Origin: Micavibrio aeruginosavorus_D
GTDB lineage: Bacteria; Pseudomonadota; Alphaproteobacteria; Micavibrionales; Micavibrionaceae
Length of the DNA: 64,000 nucleotides
Reading direction: 5' to 3'
NCBI RefSeq assembly: GCF_051245535.1
Contig: NZ_CP195303.1
Span: 558,001-622,000, forward strand
The notes below the pieces were generated by a model. That model ran no database searches. It had not been told where the DNA came from and saw only the letters and a list, made by a program, of their open reading frames with translations. Made by a program: the position numbers and the translations under genes. Position 1 is the first letter of the stretch; the number at the start of each line of letters is the position of its first letter. Shown in pieces: positions 42,036 to 50,712 of the stretch.

Positions 42036-44002
42036 TTATGCGGTTTTCACGGCGTGCAGGAAGGAGTCGACCGTTTCCTTCAGCTTCAGTGTTTCCTGCG
42101 CCATGTCCAATGATACGCGGGACACGGTGTTGGCGGCATCGCCCGTGCGGGATGCGGCATCGCTGACGCCGTTGATGTTTTTATTCACTTCGTTGGTCGC
42201 GGTGGAAACTTCCTGCACGTTGCGGGAAATCTGCTGCGTGGCGGCGCTTTGTTCTTCCACGGCGGCGGCTACGGTCGTGCTGATTTCATCAATATTGCGG
42301 ATGGTGGAACTGATCCCCACGATGGAGTTCACGGCGTCCACCGTTGCGGATTGAACGCGCATGATCTGGGTAGAAATATCTTCCGTGGCTTTGGATGTCT
42401 GGCTGGCCAAGGATTTCACCTCGCTGGCCACAACGCTGAACCCTTTACCGGCTTCACCGGCACGGGCGGCTTCGATCGTTGCGTTCAGGGCGAGCAGGTT
42501 GGTTTGCGCCGCGATCTGGTTGATCAGCTCGATCACCGCGCCAATCTCCTCGGACGCCGTTTTCAGGCCGTTAATCAGAATATTGGCCTTGTCCGACTGG
42601 TCCACGGCATCGCCCGCAATACGCGATGCGCTGCTGACCTGTTGGGAAATGTCGGCGATGGTGGCGCTCAATTCCTCGGTTGCGGCGGCCACGTTCTGAA
42701 CGTTGGCGGAGGCTTCTTCCGACGCGTGGGCCACGTTCAACGACCGGTGCGATGTTTCTTCCGCCGTCACGTTCAGGCTTTGCGATACGTTCTGCATCTC
42801 TGATGTCGCGCCGTTCAGGCTGTTCATCAGGGCATCAATATCTGTTTCAAATCCACGGGCCAGATCGCTGATACGTTTGGCGCGTTCTTCGCGTTGCGCG
42901 GCGGCGGCGCGTTGTTCGGCCTCCATCTGACGGTTCTTGATCAGGTTTTCCTTAAAGATATTCATGGCATCAGCCATCGGGCGCAGGCTGCCCGTCGTGT
43001 CCAGGAACGGGATGGATTCATCCGTTTCCCCTTTGGACAAAGATGTCATGCGCGTGCCCAGCGTGGACAGGCCGCCCGTGATCATCCGGCTCAGGAACAA
43101 GGCCGCTAGAACGACGATGATGGCAATTCCGACCATCAGCCCGGTGGTCATGGCCGTAATACGGGCCGCACTGGCGTCATAGGCTTTCAGGGCATCGTCC
43201 TTGCGCTTGGTGGCCAGTTCGTCGATTTTATCGATAAACGGCTCCGCGGCGGCGTATTTGTCGCTTAACAAGCCAATGGCGGTTTCCAGTTCACCGTATT
43301 TGGTGGCCATGTTGTAAAACGAATCCTGGTACGTTTTCATCAATCCGCTGATTTTTTGCTGGACGGTGTAATCCAACCCGGATGTGCTCAGGGCCAGTTT
43401 AAATTCTTCGCCGCGTTTTTTACGTCACCAATATATTTGGGATCTTTGCGGGCCAGAAAATCTTTTTCATGGCGACGCATCATCAACATCAAAACTTTCA
43501 AACGATCCTGATTTTGGGCGTTGATAATTTCTTCAACACCATGCACAGCGGCGCGCAAATCACCCAGAAGGCCACTTTTTTCGTTTAATCCGACATCCTT
43601 TTGCAGGGTGACAACGGTGTCAAACTGCGCGGAATAATCATCGAATCCGGCCTGGAATTTCTTGGCTTGATCGGTAATTTCGGCATCCTTGATAATCAGG
43701 GCCTGAAGCTCTTTGCTGCCATTGGCGACGGATTGCTGAATTTCCTCGTGACGCGCGACGTATTTTTCATCCATGCGCAGCAAGAAATCTTTTTCCGCAC
43801 GGCGGGCCCCAAGGAACGCATTTTCCAACGTTCCTGCGCTGTCCTTGACTTCTGTGGCGGCAAAGGCTGAATCCTGAATTTGATCCAGATTGTTTTTGCC
43901 GAGGCCAACAATCAACCCAACCGCGGCAAATCCCGCAATCATCAGAGCGGAGAGGATAATGAACTGGGTTTTCAGTGTCAGGTTATGAATTTGAACATGC
44001 AT
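42036..44002 (-). pseudogene. Methyl-accepting chemotaxis protein, split by a -1 frameshift
   Basis: The start at 44002 (MHVQIHNLTLKTQFIIL) has GGAG upstream. The first frame ends at 43388. The second frame (to 42036) continues the same protein if one base is re-read in the T6 run at 43416-43421 (A6 on the coding strand): GDVK then KRGEEFKLALSTSGLDYTV. The joined product of about 655 residues has a first membrane segment (about 12-32), a helical periplasmic sensor (about 35-275), a second membrane segment, a HAMP domain and a signalling domain with the hairpin tip GEAGKGFSVVASEVKSLA. The local A_AAA_AAC is a textbook slippery heptamer, so true mutation, sequencing error and programmed frameshift are all open. 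Confidence 0.85.
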
Positions 44003-44092
44003 TGAATAAACTCTCCATAAAATACGGGGCCGTGGTCGGGCCATAATCTCTGATCATTCTATGGGGGTATTGTTGCAGTTTTATTACAAGTA

Positions 44093-44122
44093 CCACCCCC
44101 TATCCCTATGGATAGGGGGTGG
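44093..44122. promoter_or_regulatory. Perfect 13-bp stem hairpin upstream of the chemotaxis receptor
   Basis: CCACCCCCTATCC-CTAT-GGATAGGGGGTGG, about 91 bases before the receptor start. No T-tract follows on either strand, so it is not a standard terminator. It may be an operator or mRNA element. Confidence 0.4.
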
Positions 44123-44171
44123 CCGTAAAAATGACAGTGTTATCAAGGAGGTGCAAAACGCGAGGGCGCCA

Positions 44172-44212
44172 AAAAACGCCCCGTAACTTTCGTTGCGGAG
44201 CGTTTTTTTTAT
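44172..44212. terminator. Intrinsic terminator after the alkylsulfatase gene
   Basis: AAAAAACGCCCCGTAAC and GTTGCGGAGCGTTTTTTTT form an imperfect hairpin with A/T runs, 16 bases beyond the stop of the - strand gene at 44228. Confidence 0.75.
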
Positions 44213-44227
44213 TCCATGAATGTCTGT

Positions 44228-46213
44228 TTATGGTGTCACGATATTGAACCAGAATTCGAAATCATCCAGATAGGATGTCAATTCATCCAGCTTTTTCTGA
44301 TCGCCTTCAATCTTGATGTCACCAGATTTGATGGCATCTTCAAGTTTCACCTGTTTGAGGAAGATCTTGTCCAAAGTGTCCTTGGACAGGGTAAAGCTCG
44401 CATCGGCTTGGGCGGCCTTTTTTCCGGCTGTATGGTTCAAAACACCATTCTCAAGTTCAACCAGATATGTTCCGTCCTTACTTCCGAAGTCGAAGTTGAG
44501 AACAATCTTCGCATCGCCAGTCTTTTCTCGGTTCAGGCGAACGGACAGGAAGTCAAAGAACATTTCCAGCGTCATTGAACGGACAGTGTCTGGGCTAGCC
44601 GTGTTTGGGGTCGGAAGTTGTTTGACCCCTTCACGCAATTCCTTGGCACCGGTCAGGTAGAAGTTACGCCATGGCCCGGATTCGGCTTGATACCCCAATT
44701 GTTCCAGCGTGTCGGCCAGTAAGTTTTTAGCCTTCTGGTTGGATGGGTCGGCGAATACGACATGGTTTAAAACTTCGGCAACCCAGCGATATTCACCTTT
44801 TTGGAAGGATGCGGTCGCTTTCTCAATAATGGCATCCGCGCCGCCCATATACTCAACGTATTTTTTGCTGGATTCTGCTGGCGGTAATTCATGCAAGGTG
44901 GATGGATTGCCATCAAACCAGCCGAGATAAAGAACATAAGTTGCTGCAACGTCGTGATAAACAGAACCGTAATATCCACGGTTGGCCCAGAATGTGTCGA
45001 GGCCTTTGGGAAGTTTAAAGTCTTCGGCGATTTCTCGCATGGTCATACCCTGGTTGGCCATGCGCAGTGTTTCGTCGTTGATGTAACGGTACATGTCCCG
45101 TTGCTTTTTCATTAAGTCGACAACGTTCGCGTTGCCCCATGTCGGCCAATGGTGCTGGGCGAAAATCACATCGGCTTTATCCCCCCACATCACCAGCGCC
45201 TGGTTGATGTATTTAGACCATGGCAACGGTTCACGAATTTTCGCGCCGCGCAGGGAATAGGTATTGTGTAAAGTGTGGGTCACATCTTCGGCGGCGGCAA
45301 TGGCTTTTTTCTCTTCAATAAACCAGAGCATTTCCGACGGTGCCTCCGACCCCGGCGCCATCAGGAATTCATAGGTCAGCCCGTCAATTGTTTCTTTCTG
45401 GCCTGTTTTTGTAATGATGTCGGTCGGCGGGATCAGGGTAACCGTCCCGGCGGATGTCGTCGTGCCAAGGCCGGCACCGACTTGCCCCTTCGCATCAGGC
45501 GGAAGCAGGTTGCCATACATGTAGCTGGCCCGACGGCTCATCACGTTACCGGCCATAATGTTTTCGGCAACGGCGGCCTCCAGAAATCCTTCCGGCGCGT
45601 AAATTTTGATTTTGCCCGATTTGACATCGGCTTCGTCCACCACACCACGGACACCGCCATAATGGTCAACGTGGCTGTGTGTGTAAATAACGGCCTTCAC
45701 CGGCTTTTTCCCGCGATTGGCGAAGTACAGGTCGAGGCCAACTTTGGACGTTTCTGCGGAGATTAAGGGGTCAACAATCGTAATCCCTTCGGTCCCTTCG
45801 ATAATCGTCATGTTGGAAAGATCGAGGTTGCGAAGCTGGTAAATACCATCGGTCACTTCAAAAAGACCGCTGATATTGATGATTTGTGATTGACGCCACA
45901 GGCTGGGGTTGACCGTGTCCGGAGATGCTACGCCTTCTTTGATGAAGCTGTATTGTTGTGGGTTCCAAATGGGGTTGCCTTCGCTGCCTTTAATCAACTC
46001 TGCGGGGAGGGGCGCGATCAGACCTTTTTTTGCATTTTCGAAATCGGTCATGTCGCTGAACGGGAGCTGGCTCAGCAGGGCGTCGTTCGCGGTCTTTGTC
46101 GCGGCGGTGGCATCCTTGCGCGCGTCTTGTGTCTGCGCAAATGTCGGGTATGCAGCGCCGAACAGAATGACGGCCATGGCTGTGAAGGCCGGTAAATACG
46201 TTCTGAATTTCAT
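44228..46213 (-). CDS. Exported alkylsulfatase, metallo-beta-lactamase fold (SdsA1/YjcS-like)
   Basis: 661 residues from ATG 46213 (MKFRTYLPAFTAMAVILFGAAYPTFA), preceded by AAGGATCC; the signal peptide predicts periplasmic export. The zinc motif is THSHVDHYGGVRG. ENIMAGNVMSRRASYMYGNLLP and the HHWPTWG segment are characteristic of linear primary-alkylsulfatases. A central alkylsulfatase dimerisation domain follows, and the C-terminal 120 residues form an SCP2-like lipid-binding domain (FFDFLSVRLNREKTGDAKI...IEGDQKKLDEL). It probably hydrolyses sulfate esters such as SDS. Monocistronic. An in-frame ATG at 46342 is less likely because it would add a hydrophobic, unrelated leader. Confidence 0.93.
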   Translation of the reverse strand: MKFRTYLPAFTAMAVILFGAAYPTFAQTQDARKDATAATKTANDALLSQLPFSDMTDFENAKKGLIAPLPAELIKGSEGNPIWNPQQYSFIKEGVASPDTVNPSLWRQSQIINISGLFEVTDGIYQLRNLDLSNMTIIEGTEGITIVDPLISAETSKVGLDLYFANRGKKPVKAVIYTHSHVDHYGGVRGVVDEADVKSGKIKIYAPEGFLEAAVAENIMAGNVMSRRASYMYGNLLPPDAKGQVGAGLGTTTSAGTVTLIPPTDIITKTGQKETIDGLTYEFLMAPGSEAPSEMLWFIEEKKAIAAAEDVTHTLHNTYSLRGAKIREPLPWSKYINQALVMWGDKADVIFAQHHWPTWGNANVVDLMKKQRDMYRYINDETLRMANQGMTMREIAEDFKLPKGLDTFWANRGYYGSVYHDVAATYVLYLGWFDGNPSTLHELPPAESSKKYVEYMGGADAIIEKATASFQKGEYRWVAEVLNHVVFADPSNQKAKNLLADTLEQLGYQAESGPWRNFYLTGAKELREGVKQLPTPNTASPDTVRSMTLEMFFDFLSVRLNREKTGDAKIVLNFDFGSKDGTYLVELENGVLNHTAGKKAAQADASFTLSKDTLDKIFLKQVKLEDAIKSGDIKIEGDQKKLDELTSYLDDFEFWFNIVTP

Positions 46214-46456
46214 GGTCTGGATCCTTTTTATTTTTTTAAGACGAAAACTAAACAGCAAGAGCGCCAGAGCAAACCAAGGGCTCATTGAGTGCAGAGATTC
46301 TACAGCAGCAATCAGATCGAACAACCTTTGGTGTATATACAATGGTGGGCGGTGTGAGGTTAAAATGAATTAAATGAAAAAATCATATTGAGATAAATGC
46401 GATTGAGTTTGGATAAATTTGCCGGATTTTCGCCATTCTGGTCATTGAGGCGAATA

Positions 46457-47263
46457 TCATCGCATTGATGTATGGCGTGTTGATTTGACGTACTTATCCA
46501 TTACGTCCCACGTGATGGATTTTCGGCAGGGCAGAAAGTCGCCCAACGGCTCATCCGTTGGTTTTTGCAGGCGGGTGGCAAAGAAAATCGGTGCATCGGC
46601 CTCTCCTATTATATATCCGACCCACCATCCGACATGGTTGCCATTTTGACGGGTCCACCCGGTCTTGCCAAAACTTATGCGTCCATCGTGTTCTTCGTGG
46701 CGCATAAACGCCTTCACGGTTTGCATGGTTTGGGTGGAGAAGGGAAGCGTGTCGGCATAAAGCTTACGCAGCATCTCAATTTGTTCGCGGGGTGAAACAC
46801 CGAACGACCCGTAAACCCAAAAATTCCCGTTTTGCCCATGCGTAATATCGCCATTGCCATAGGCGCTTTCGGTTAAGTATTGCGTGTAAATCTCTGGCGA
46901 CAGGCGGGTTGCAATTTTTTCATAGACCCAGACGGTTGAATTTTTAAAGGCATCGCTGAACGTCGTGTCTTGGTTCCATGCGGGAATATCGCGGACCGTT
47001 CCGTCCCATGCAAAAACTTCGTCCGCCGTTGTCACGTTTTGATCCAGCGCGATCAGCGAATTCATGATTTTGAATGTGGATGCGGGCAGGGTACGGATAT
47101 CGGCATCGGCCTGATCCGTATAAAACCACTCATCTTTAGCCGCATCATAGACCGTAACAGAACCAGTGACCGCACAAGCTAAAAAACCATCATACGTCCC
47201 CTGTGCCGCAAAGGCGCTTGGTGTGAAGAACAACAGGGACAAAAACAGAAGGGCGTATTTCAT
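46457..47263 (-). CDS. Class D beta-lactamase (OXA-type)
   Basis: 268 residues from ATG 47263 with a Sec signal peptide (MKYALLFLSLLFFTPSAFA). All class D motifs are present: S62-T-F-K65 (active-site Ser and carbamylated Lys), S109-T-V111, Y135-G-N137 and K200-T-G202 followed by W. The enzyme should hydrolyse beta-lactams in the periplasm; spectrum cannot be predicted. It sits beside tRNA-Ser with no insertion sequence or integron site nearby, and its base composition resembles the flanks, so it looks like a resident chromosomal gene. Confidence 0.93.
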   Translation of the reverse strand: MKYALLFLSLLFFTPSAFAAQGTYDGFLACAVTGSVTVYDAAKDEWFYTDQADADIRTLPASTFKIMNSLIALDQNVTTADEVFAWDGTVRDIPAWNQDTTFSDAFKNSTVWVYEKIATRLSPEIYTQYLTESAYGNGDITHGQNGNFWVYGSFGVSPREQIEMLRKLYADTLPFSTQTMQTVKAFMRHEEHDGRISFGKTGWTRQNGNHVGWWVGYIIGEADAPIFFATRLQKPTDEPLGDFLPCRKSITWDVMDKYVKSTRHTSMR

Positions 47264-47287
47264 GGTTTTCTCAATCCGTGATGAATC

Positions 47288-47314
47288 AAAAAGCCCTCGC
47301 AAGCGAGGGCTTTG
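47288..47314. terminator. Intrinsic terminator after tRNA-Ser
   Basis: AAAAAGCCCTCGC/GCGAGGGCTTT hairpin, 7 bases beyond the tRNA 3' end on the - strand. Confidence 0.85.
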
Positions 47315-47320
47315 ATGTGG

Positions 47321-47412
47321 TGGCGGAGACGGAGGGATTCGAACCCTCGATACAGTTTAACCCGTATGACGATTTAGCAAACCGTTGCCTTCAGCCACTC
47401 GGCCACGTCTCC
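47321..47412 (-). tRNA. tRNA-Ser (anticodon GCU)
   Basis: 92 bases with encoded CCA. On the - strand: acceptor GGAGACG/CGTCTCC, anticodon loop TTTGCTAAA (GCU), a long variable arm of class II tRNAs (CGTCATACGGGTTAAACTGTAT region), and T-arm GAGGGTTCGAATCCCTC. Confidence 0.96.
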
Positions 47413-47479
47413 ATAGTATAAGTCAGTCGTCTTTGGTGAAATGGCCTCGCTTTCACGATGTGTGCGCAAGGCGCACGGG

Positions 47480-47605
47480 CGGCCACGTCTCCAGAGTCTT
47501 TATTAAAGCATGTCGGGGTGGCCGGGCTTTTGAAAGCGGGCGGCCACGCCCCACATGGTAGTCCCCATAGTCTTAGTCGTAGTCTTTATACTCGTAGTCA
47601 GCTCG
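47480..47605 (-). repeat. Partial copies of the tRNA-Ser 5' end and TAGTC repeats
   Basis: GCGGCCACGTCTCCAGAGTC near 47480 repeats the tRNA 5' end (47401-47418), and a weaker copy GCGGCCACGCCCCA lies near 47550. TAGTC then occurs about five times between 47559 and 47601. The remainder of the 47413-47670 spacer has no gene; it must hold the tRNA promoter. Confidence 0.6.
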
Positions 47606-47670
47606 GCCAATCAATTATCAGGAAATGGCGGGCGGATCAACCGTTTCCTGAGGGGCACAAGCCCTTTGAA

Positions 47671-48075
47671 TCAATCAATATAATGATTGTCGCGCAATTT
47701 CTTGCCCGTGCCGAAATCTTCCGCGACCGCCAGAATGAAGCCGATCAGGCCCACGCCCACGGCCAGCGTGATCAAAACCTTAATAAAAACAGGCCAATCC
47801 AGCACTTGGGCCCAGATTTGGGCGACGATCAGGCCACCCGCGCCAAGCGCCAGCCCGCAGAGCAGGAAGAGGAGCCATTTACGGCGGCTGGCCGGAATAT
47901 CGTAATCAACGGCGATCAGGAAGGAGGCCAACGTGCCCAGCACGATGATCGTGCCCATGGTGCGCACGAAAATCGCCCATTCCATAACGTTGCCCCACAT
48001 CTGGGCCAAACCCAGCAAGGCGGCAACAACCCCCATACCCATCAGGGAAAAGAGCAGGATGCGTGTGCGGATCAT
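47671..48075 (-). CDS. Uncharacterised four-segment membrane protein
   Basis: 134 residues with four hydrophobic segments (about 5-25, 35-55, 66-88, 96-117) and a short charged C-terminal tail. Two halves look similar (AQMWGNVMEWAIFVR and AQIWAQVLDWPVFIK), which suggests an internal duplication. No family name can be assigned. It is the last gene of a possible group 48560-47671 on the - strand. Confidence 0.65.
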   Translation of the reverse strand: MIRTRILLFSLMGMGVVAALLGLAQMWGNVMEWAIFVRTMGTIIVLGTLASFLIAVDYDIPASRRKWLLFLLCGLALGAGGLIVAQIWAQVLDWPVFIKVLITLAVGVGLIGFILAVAEDFGTGKKLRDNHYID

Positions 48076-48096
48076 GGGGGCCTCTCTTTATCGGGG

Positions 48097-48321
48097 TTAA
48101 ATTTCACGTTCCATGATGGTCAGGAACGCTTCGCGTTTGAAGAACAGCAGTTCGCGGCGCGTTTCCCGTTCCATCGTAATCACCTTCCACCCTTCGGCGG
48201 CGTTTTTATTCAGGAAGTCGGTGTAACGCACCGGGTCCACGCGCGATCCACCAAGGAAGATGGAGCCGAGGAGGGGTTCGCGGTAAATGGCGACCTTGTA
48301 TTCGTATTTTTTGGTCATCAA
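48097..48321 (-). CDS. DUF4177-like small protein
   Basis: 74 residues. The pattern YEYKV at the N-terminus, LNKNAAEGWKVITM in the middle and LLFFKRE near the end matches the small beta-rich DUF4177 family. Function of the family is unknown. Its start overlaps the stop of the upstream 48318 gene by four bases (ATGA). Confidence 0.75.
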   Translation of the reverse strand: MMTKKYEYKVAIYREPLLGSIFLGGSRVDPVRYTDFLNKNAAEGWKVITMERETRRELLFFKREAFLTIMEREI

Positions 48322-48560
48322 TTAAAATCCGGTTGTACGGTTTTGATATCCGGCATGGATTTCAGCATACGCTGAACATCCGCCGGATTGTTGTTGCACG
48401 TCACCAACATGCGGCGCGGGTCATAGGCCGGGGCCGGAATCGCATCGGGAAGCACGGACACGATGTGTTTCATGCTGCGCATCTGTTGCCCAAAGGCGCT
48501 GCATTTGGCTTCGTCAAAATCATCGCGCAGCGTAATGCTGAACGTCATTCTTTTCATCAT
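48318..48560 (-). CDS. Small uncharacterised protein
   Basis: 80 residues starting MMKRMTFSITLRDDFDEAKCSAFGQQ; the ribosome site GGGAGAAAACC is good. No signal or membrane segment. It lies 25 bases after gatB and is coupled to the DUF4177 gene. The alternation of charged strands (ILVTCNNNPADVQRML-like) suggests a ferredoxin-like alpha/beta fold, but this is a guess. Confidence 0.55.
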   Translation of the reverse strand: MMKRMTFSITLRDDFDEAKCSAFGQQMRSMKHIVSVLPDAIPAPAYDPRRMLVTCNNNPADVQRMLKSMPDIKTVQPDFN

Positions 48561-48585
48561 GGTTTTCTCCCTGTATGCGCTCTTC

Positions 48586-50040
48586 TTATGAGAGCTTTTT
48601 CTTCAGCAAATCGTTGGCCATACCGGGGTTGACCTTGCCCTGTGATTTCTTCATCACCTGACCGACCAGGAAGCCGAAGACCTTTTCATTGCCGCCTTTA
48701 TAATCGGCAACAATTTGCGGATTTTCGTTCAATACTTCTTCCACGATTTTTTCAATGGCGCCGGTGTCGGTAACCTGTTTCAGGCCCTTGGTTTCAATGA
48801 TCGTATCGGCGTCTTTGCCCGATGCGTACATTTCGGCGAACACGTCCTTGGCGATTTTGCCGCTGATCGTGTTGTCGGTGATGCGTTCGATCATCAGGCC
48901 CAGCATGGCGGCGGTGACGGGGCTTTCGCTGATCGTCTTGCCGTCCTTGTTCAAAATGCCCAGCAATTCGTTTAAGACCCAGTTGGCGGCCAGTTTCGCG
49001 TCACGGCCCTTCGCTGCGGTTTCGTAATAATCCGCACGGGCGCGTTCGGCGATCAGCACGCTCGCGTCATAGGCGGACAAGCCGTAGGAATCCATGAAGC
49101 GGTGTTTCTTCTGGTCCGGCAATTCCGGCAGGGTGGCCTTGATCTTCTCAACCCAGTCGGATTTCAGGTTGAGGGGCAGCAGGTCCGGGTCCGGGAAATA
49201 ACGGTAATCGTGCGCTTCTTCTTTGGAACGCATGGAGCGTGTTTCGCCCTTGGACGGGTCCCACAGGCGGGTTTCTTGTTTAATCGATCCGCCGCCTTCG
49301 ATAATTTCGATCTGGCGGGCGGCTTCGTATTCGATGGCCATTTGAACAGCCTTCAACGAGTTCACGTTCTTGATCTCGCACCGCGTGCCCAGTTCCTTCA
49401 CGCCAAGACGACGCACCGATACGTTCACGTCGGCGCGCATGGAGCCTTCTTCCATGTTGCCATCGCAGGTGCCGAGATAGCGCAGAACCATGCGCAGCTT
49501 GGCCAGATAAGCGGTGGCTTCATCCGCGCCGCGAATATCCGGCTCGGACACAATTTCCATCAGGGCACAGCCAGAACGGTTCAAATCGACGAAAGATTTT
49601 TGCGGGTGCTGGTCGTGCAGGGATTTACCGGCATCCTGTTCCAAATGCAGGCGGGTGATGCCAATGGTTTTCACCGTGCCGTCCGGCAGGTCGATTTCAA
49701 TTTCGCCCTTGCCCACGATCGGGTGCAGGAATTGCGAAATCTGATACCCCTGCGGCAGGTCAGGGTAGAAATAGTTTTTGCGTTCAAACACGGATGTCAT
49801 GTTGATCTGCGCGTTCAGGCCCAGACCCGTGCGCACGGCTTGTTCAACGCAATATTCATTCAAAACCGGCAACATGCCCGGCATGGCGGCATCCACCATG
49901 CTGACCTGGCTGTTCGGGGCGGCGCCGAATGTGGCGGATGAACCCGAAAACAATTTGGAATTGGCGGTCACCTGGGCGTGGACTTCCAAGCCGATGACGA
50001 TTTCCCAAACGCCTGTGTCCGTTTTAATTGTCTGTGCCAT
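48586..50040 (-). CDS. gatB: Asp-tRNA(Asn)/Glu-tRNA(Gln) amidotransferase subunit B
   Basis: 484 residues. The N-terminal GatB catalytic domain has WEIVIGLEVHAQ, FPALP-type FERKNYFYPDLPQGYQISQ, and LEQDAGKS. The C-terminal YqeY-like helical tail (about 330-484) binds tRNA. With GatA and GatC it converts mischarged Glu-tRNA(Gln) or Asp-tRNA(Asn) to the amide form, using ammonia from GatA. It is separated from gatA by one unrelated small gene. Confidence 0.96.
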   Translation of the reverse strand: MAQTIKTDTGVWEIVIGLEVHAQVTANSKLFSGSSATFGAAPNSQVSMVDAAMPGMLPVLNEYCVEQAVRTGLGLNAQINMTSVFERKNYFYPDLPQGYQISQFLHPIVGKGEIEIDLPDGTVKTIGITRLHLEQDAGKSLHDQHPQKSFVDLNRSGCALMEIVSEPDIRGADEATAYLAKLRMVLRYLGTCDGNMEEGSMRADVNVSVRRLGVKELGTRCEIKNVNSLKAVQMAIEYEAARQIEIIEGGGSIKQETRLWDPSKGETRSMRSKEEAHDYRYFPDPDLLPLNLKSDWVEKIKATLPELPDQKKHRFMDSYGLSAYDASVLIAERARADYYETAAKGRDAKLAANWVLNELLGILNKDGKTISESPVTAAMLGLMIERITDNTISGKIAKDVFAEMYASGKDADTIIETKGLKQVTDTGAIEKIVEEVLNENPQIVADYKGGNEKVFGFLVGQVMKKSQGKVNPGMANDLLKKKLS

Positions 50041-50073
50041 TTTACTGCTCTCTACTGATCGTAAATTAAACTG

Positions 50074-50712
50074 TTACTTGCTGTTGCCTTCGCGCAGGCA
50101 GGAGAAAAGATTGTTGCTGGCCTGCTGGCGGAATGACGGGCTGCTCATAATCGCGGGCAGGGGGTCGCGCAGATCCGGGTTGTTGGCCAGAATGCTGCGC
50201 ATCATCGCTTCGCCATCCGTTTCCAGATAAGCGGCAGAACGTTTTGACATGCAACGGCAAAGTTTCGGCATATCGCGCAAATCAAAATCCATGATTTTTT
50301 TGTCGCGCATACATTCATTGAACAACAAATCCTGCGCCGCCGTTTGCATGCACGGGCCATAAACCTGTGTCTGCATCCGGTACATCAGTTCTTTGCCCAG
50401 TTTGGTGGGCTTGCCGATAATGTCCAGCTCTTCCATGCTGAACCGCGACATCATCTTGACCGAGGTGCAGGAACACAACTCCGCCTGCGCGTCATCGCTC
50501 ATCCGCTGGTCGTCGGCGGCCATGCATTGGGCGTAGTAATGATTGGCCCGGTCGGTCGTGATCGGCGTGCGCGTTTGCGGCGGCAGTTCTTCCTGTTCCT
50601 TGGCCTGTTCCTTGGCCTGTGTCTGGCTTTGGGTGCGGCTTTGCGCCTGTGCCGGTGTCGCCACCGCCACAAACGCCAAAACCGAAACAATCATGATCAG
50701 GAAGCGGATCAT
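50074..50712 (-). CDS. Uncharacterised exported Cys-containing protein
   Basis: 212 residues with a Sec signal peptide (MIRFLIMIVSVLAFVAVATPAQA). A Gln/Lys/Glu repeat stretch follows (about 24-45, QSRTQSQTQAKEQAKEQ). The C-terminal half has six or more Cys (QCMAADD, CSCTSV, GPCMQT, NECMRD, LCRCMS, FSCLRE) that could form disulfides in the periplasm. No family recognised. It sits between gatA and gatB; the start shares bases with the gatA stop at 50712. Confidence 0.65.
   Translation of the reverse strand: MIRFLIMIVSVLAFVAVATPAQAQSRTQSQTQAKEQAKEQEELPPQTRTPITTDRANHYYAQCMAADDQRMSDDAQAELCSCTSVKMMSRFSMEELDIIGKPTKLGKELMYRMQTQVYGPCMQTAAQDLLFNECMRDKKIMDFDLRDMPKLCRCMSKRSAAYLETDGEAMMRSILANNPDLRDPLPAIMSSPSFRQQASNNLFSCLREGNSK

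Noticed and set aside
47458..48375. 305-codon + strand open frame opposite the small membrane and DUF4177 genes
   Set aside because: His/Gln-rich antisense shadow; the - strand genes have ribosome sites, overlaps and domain character.
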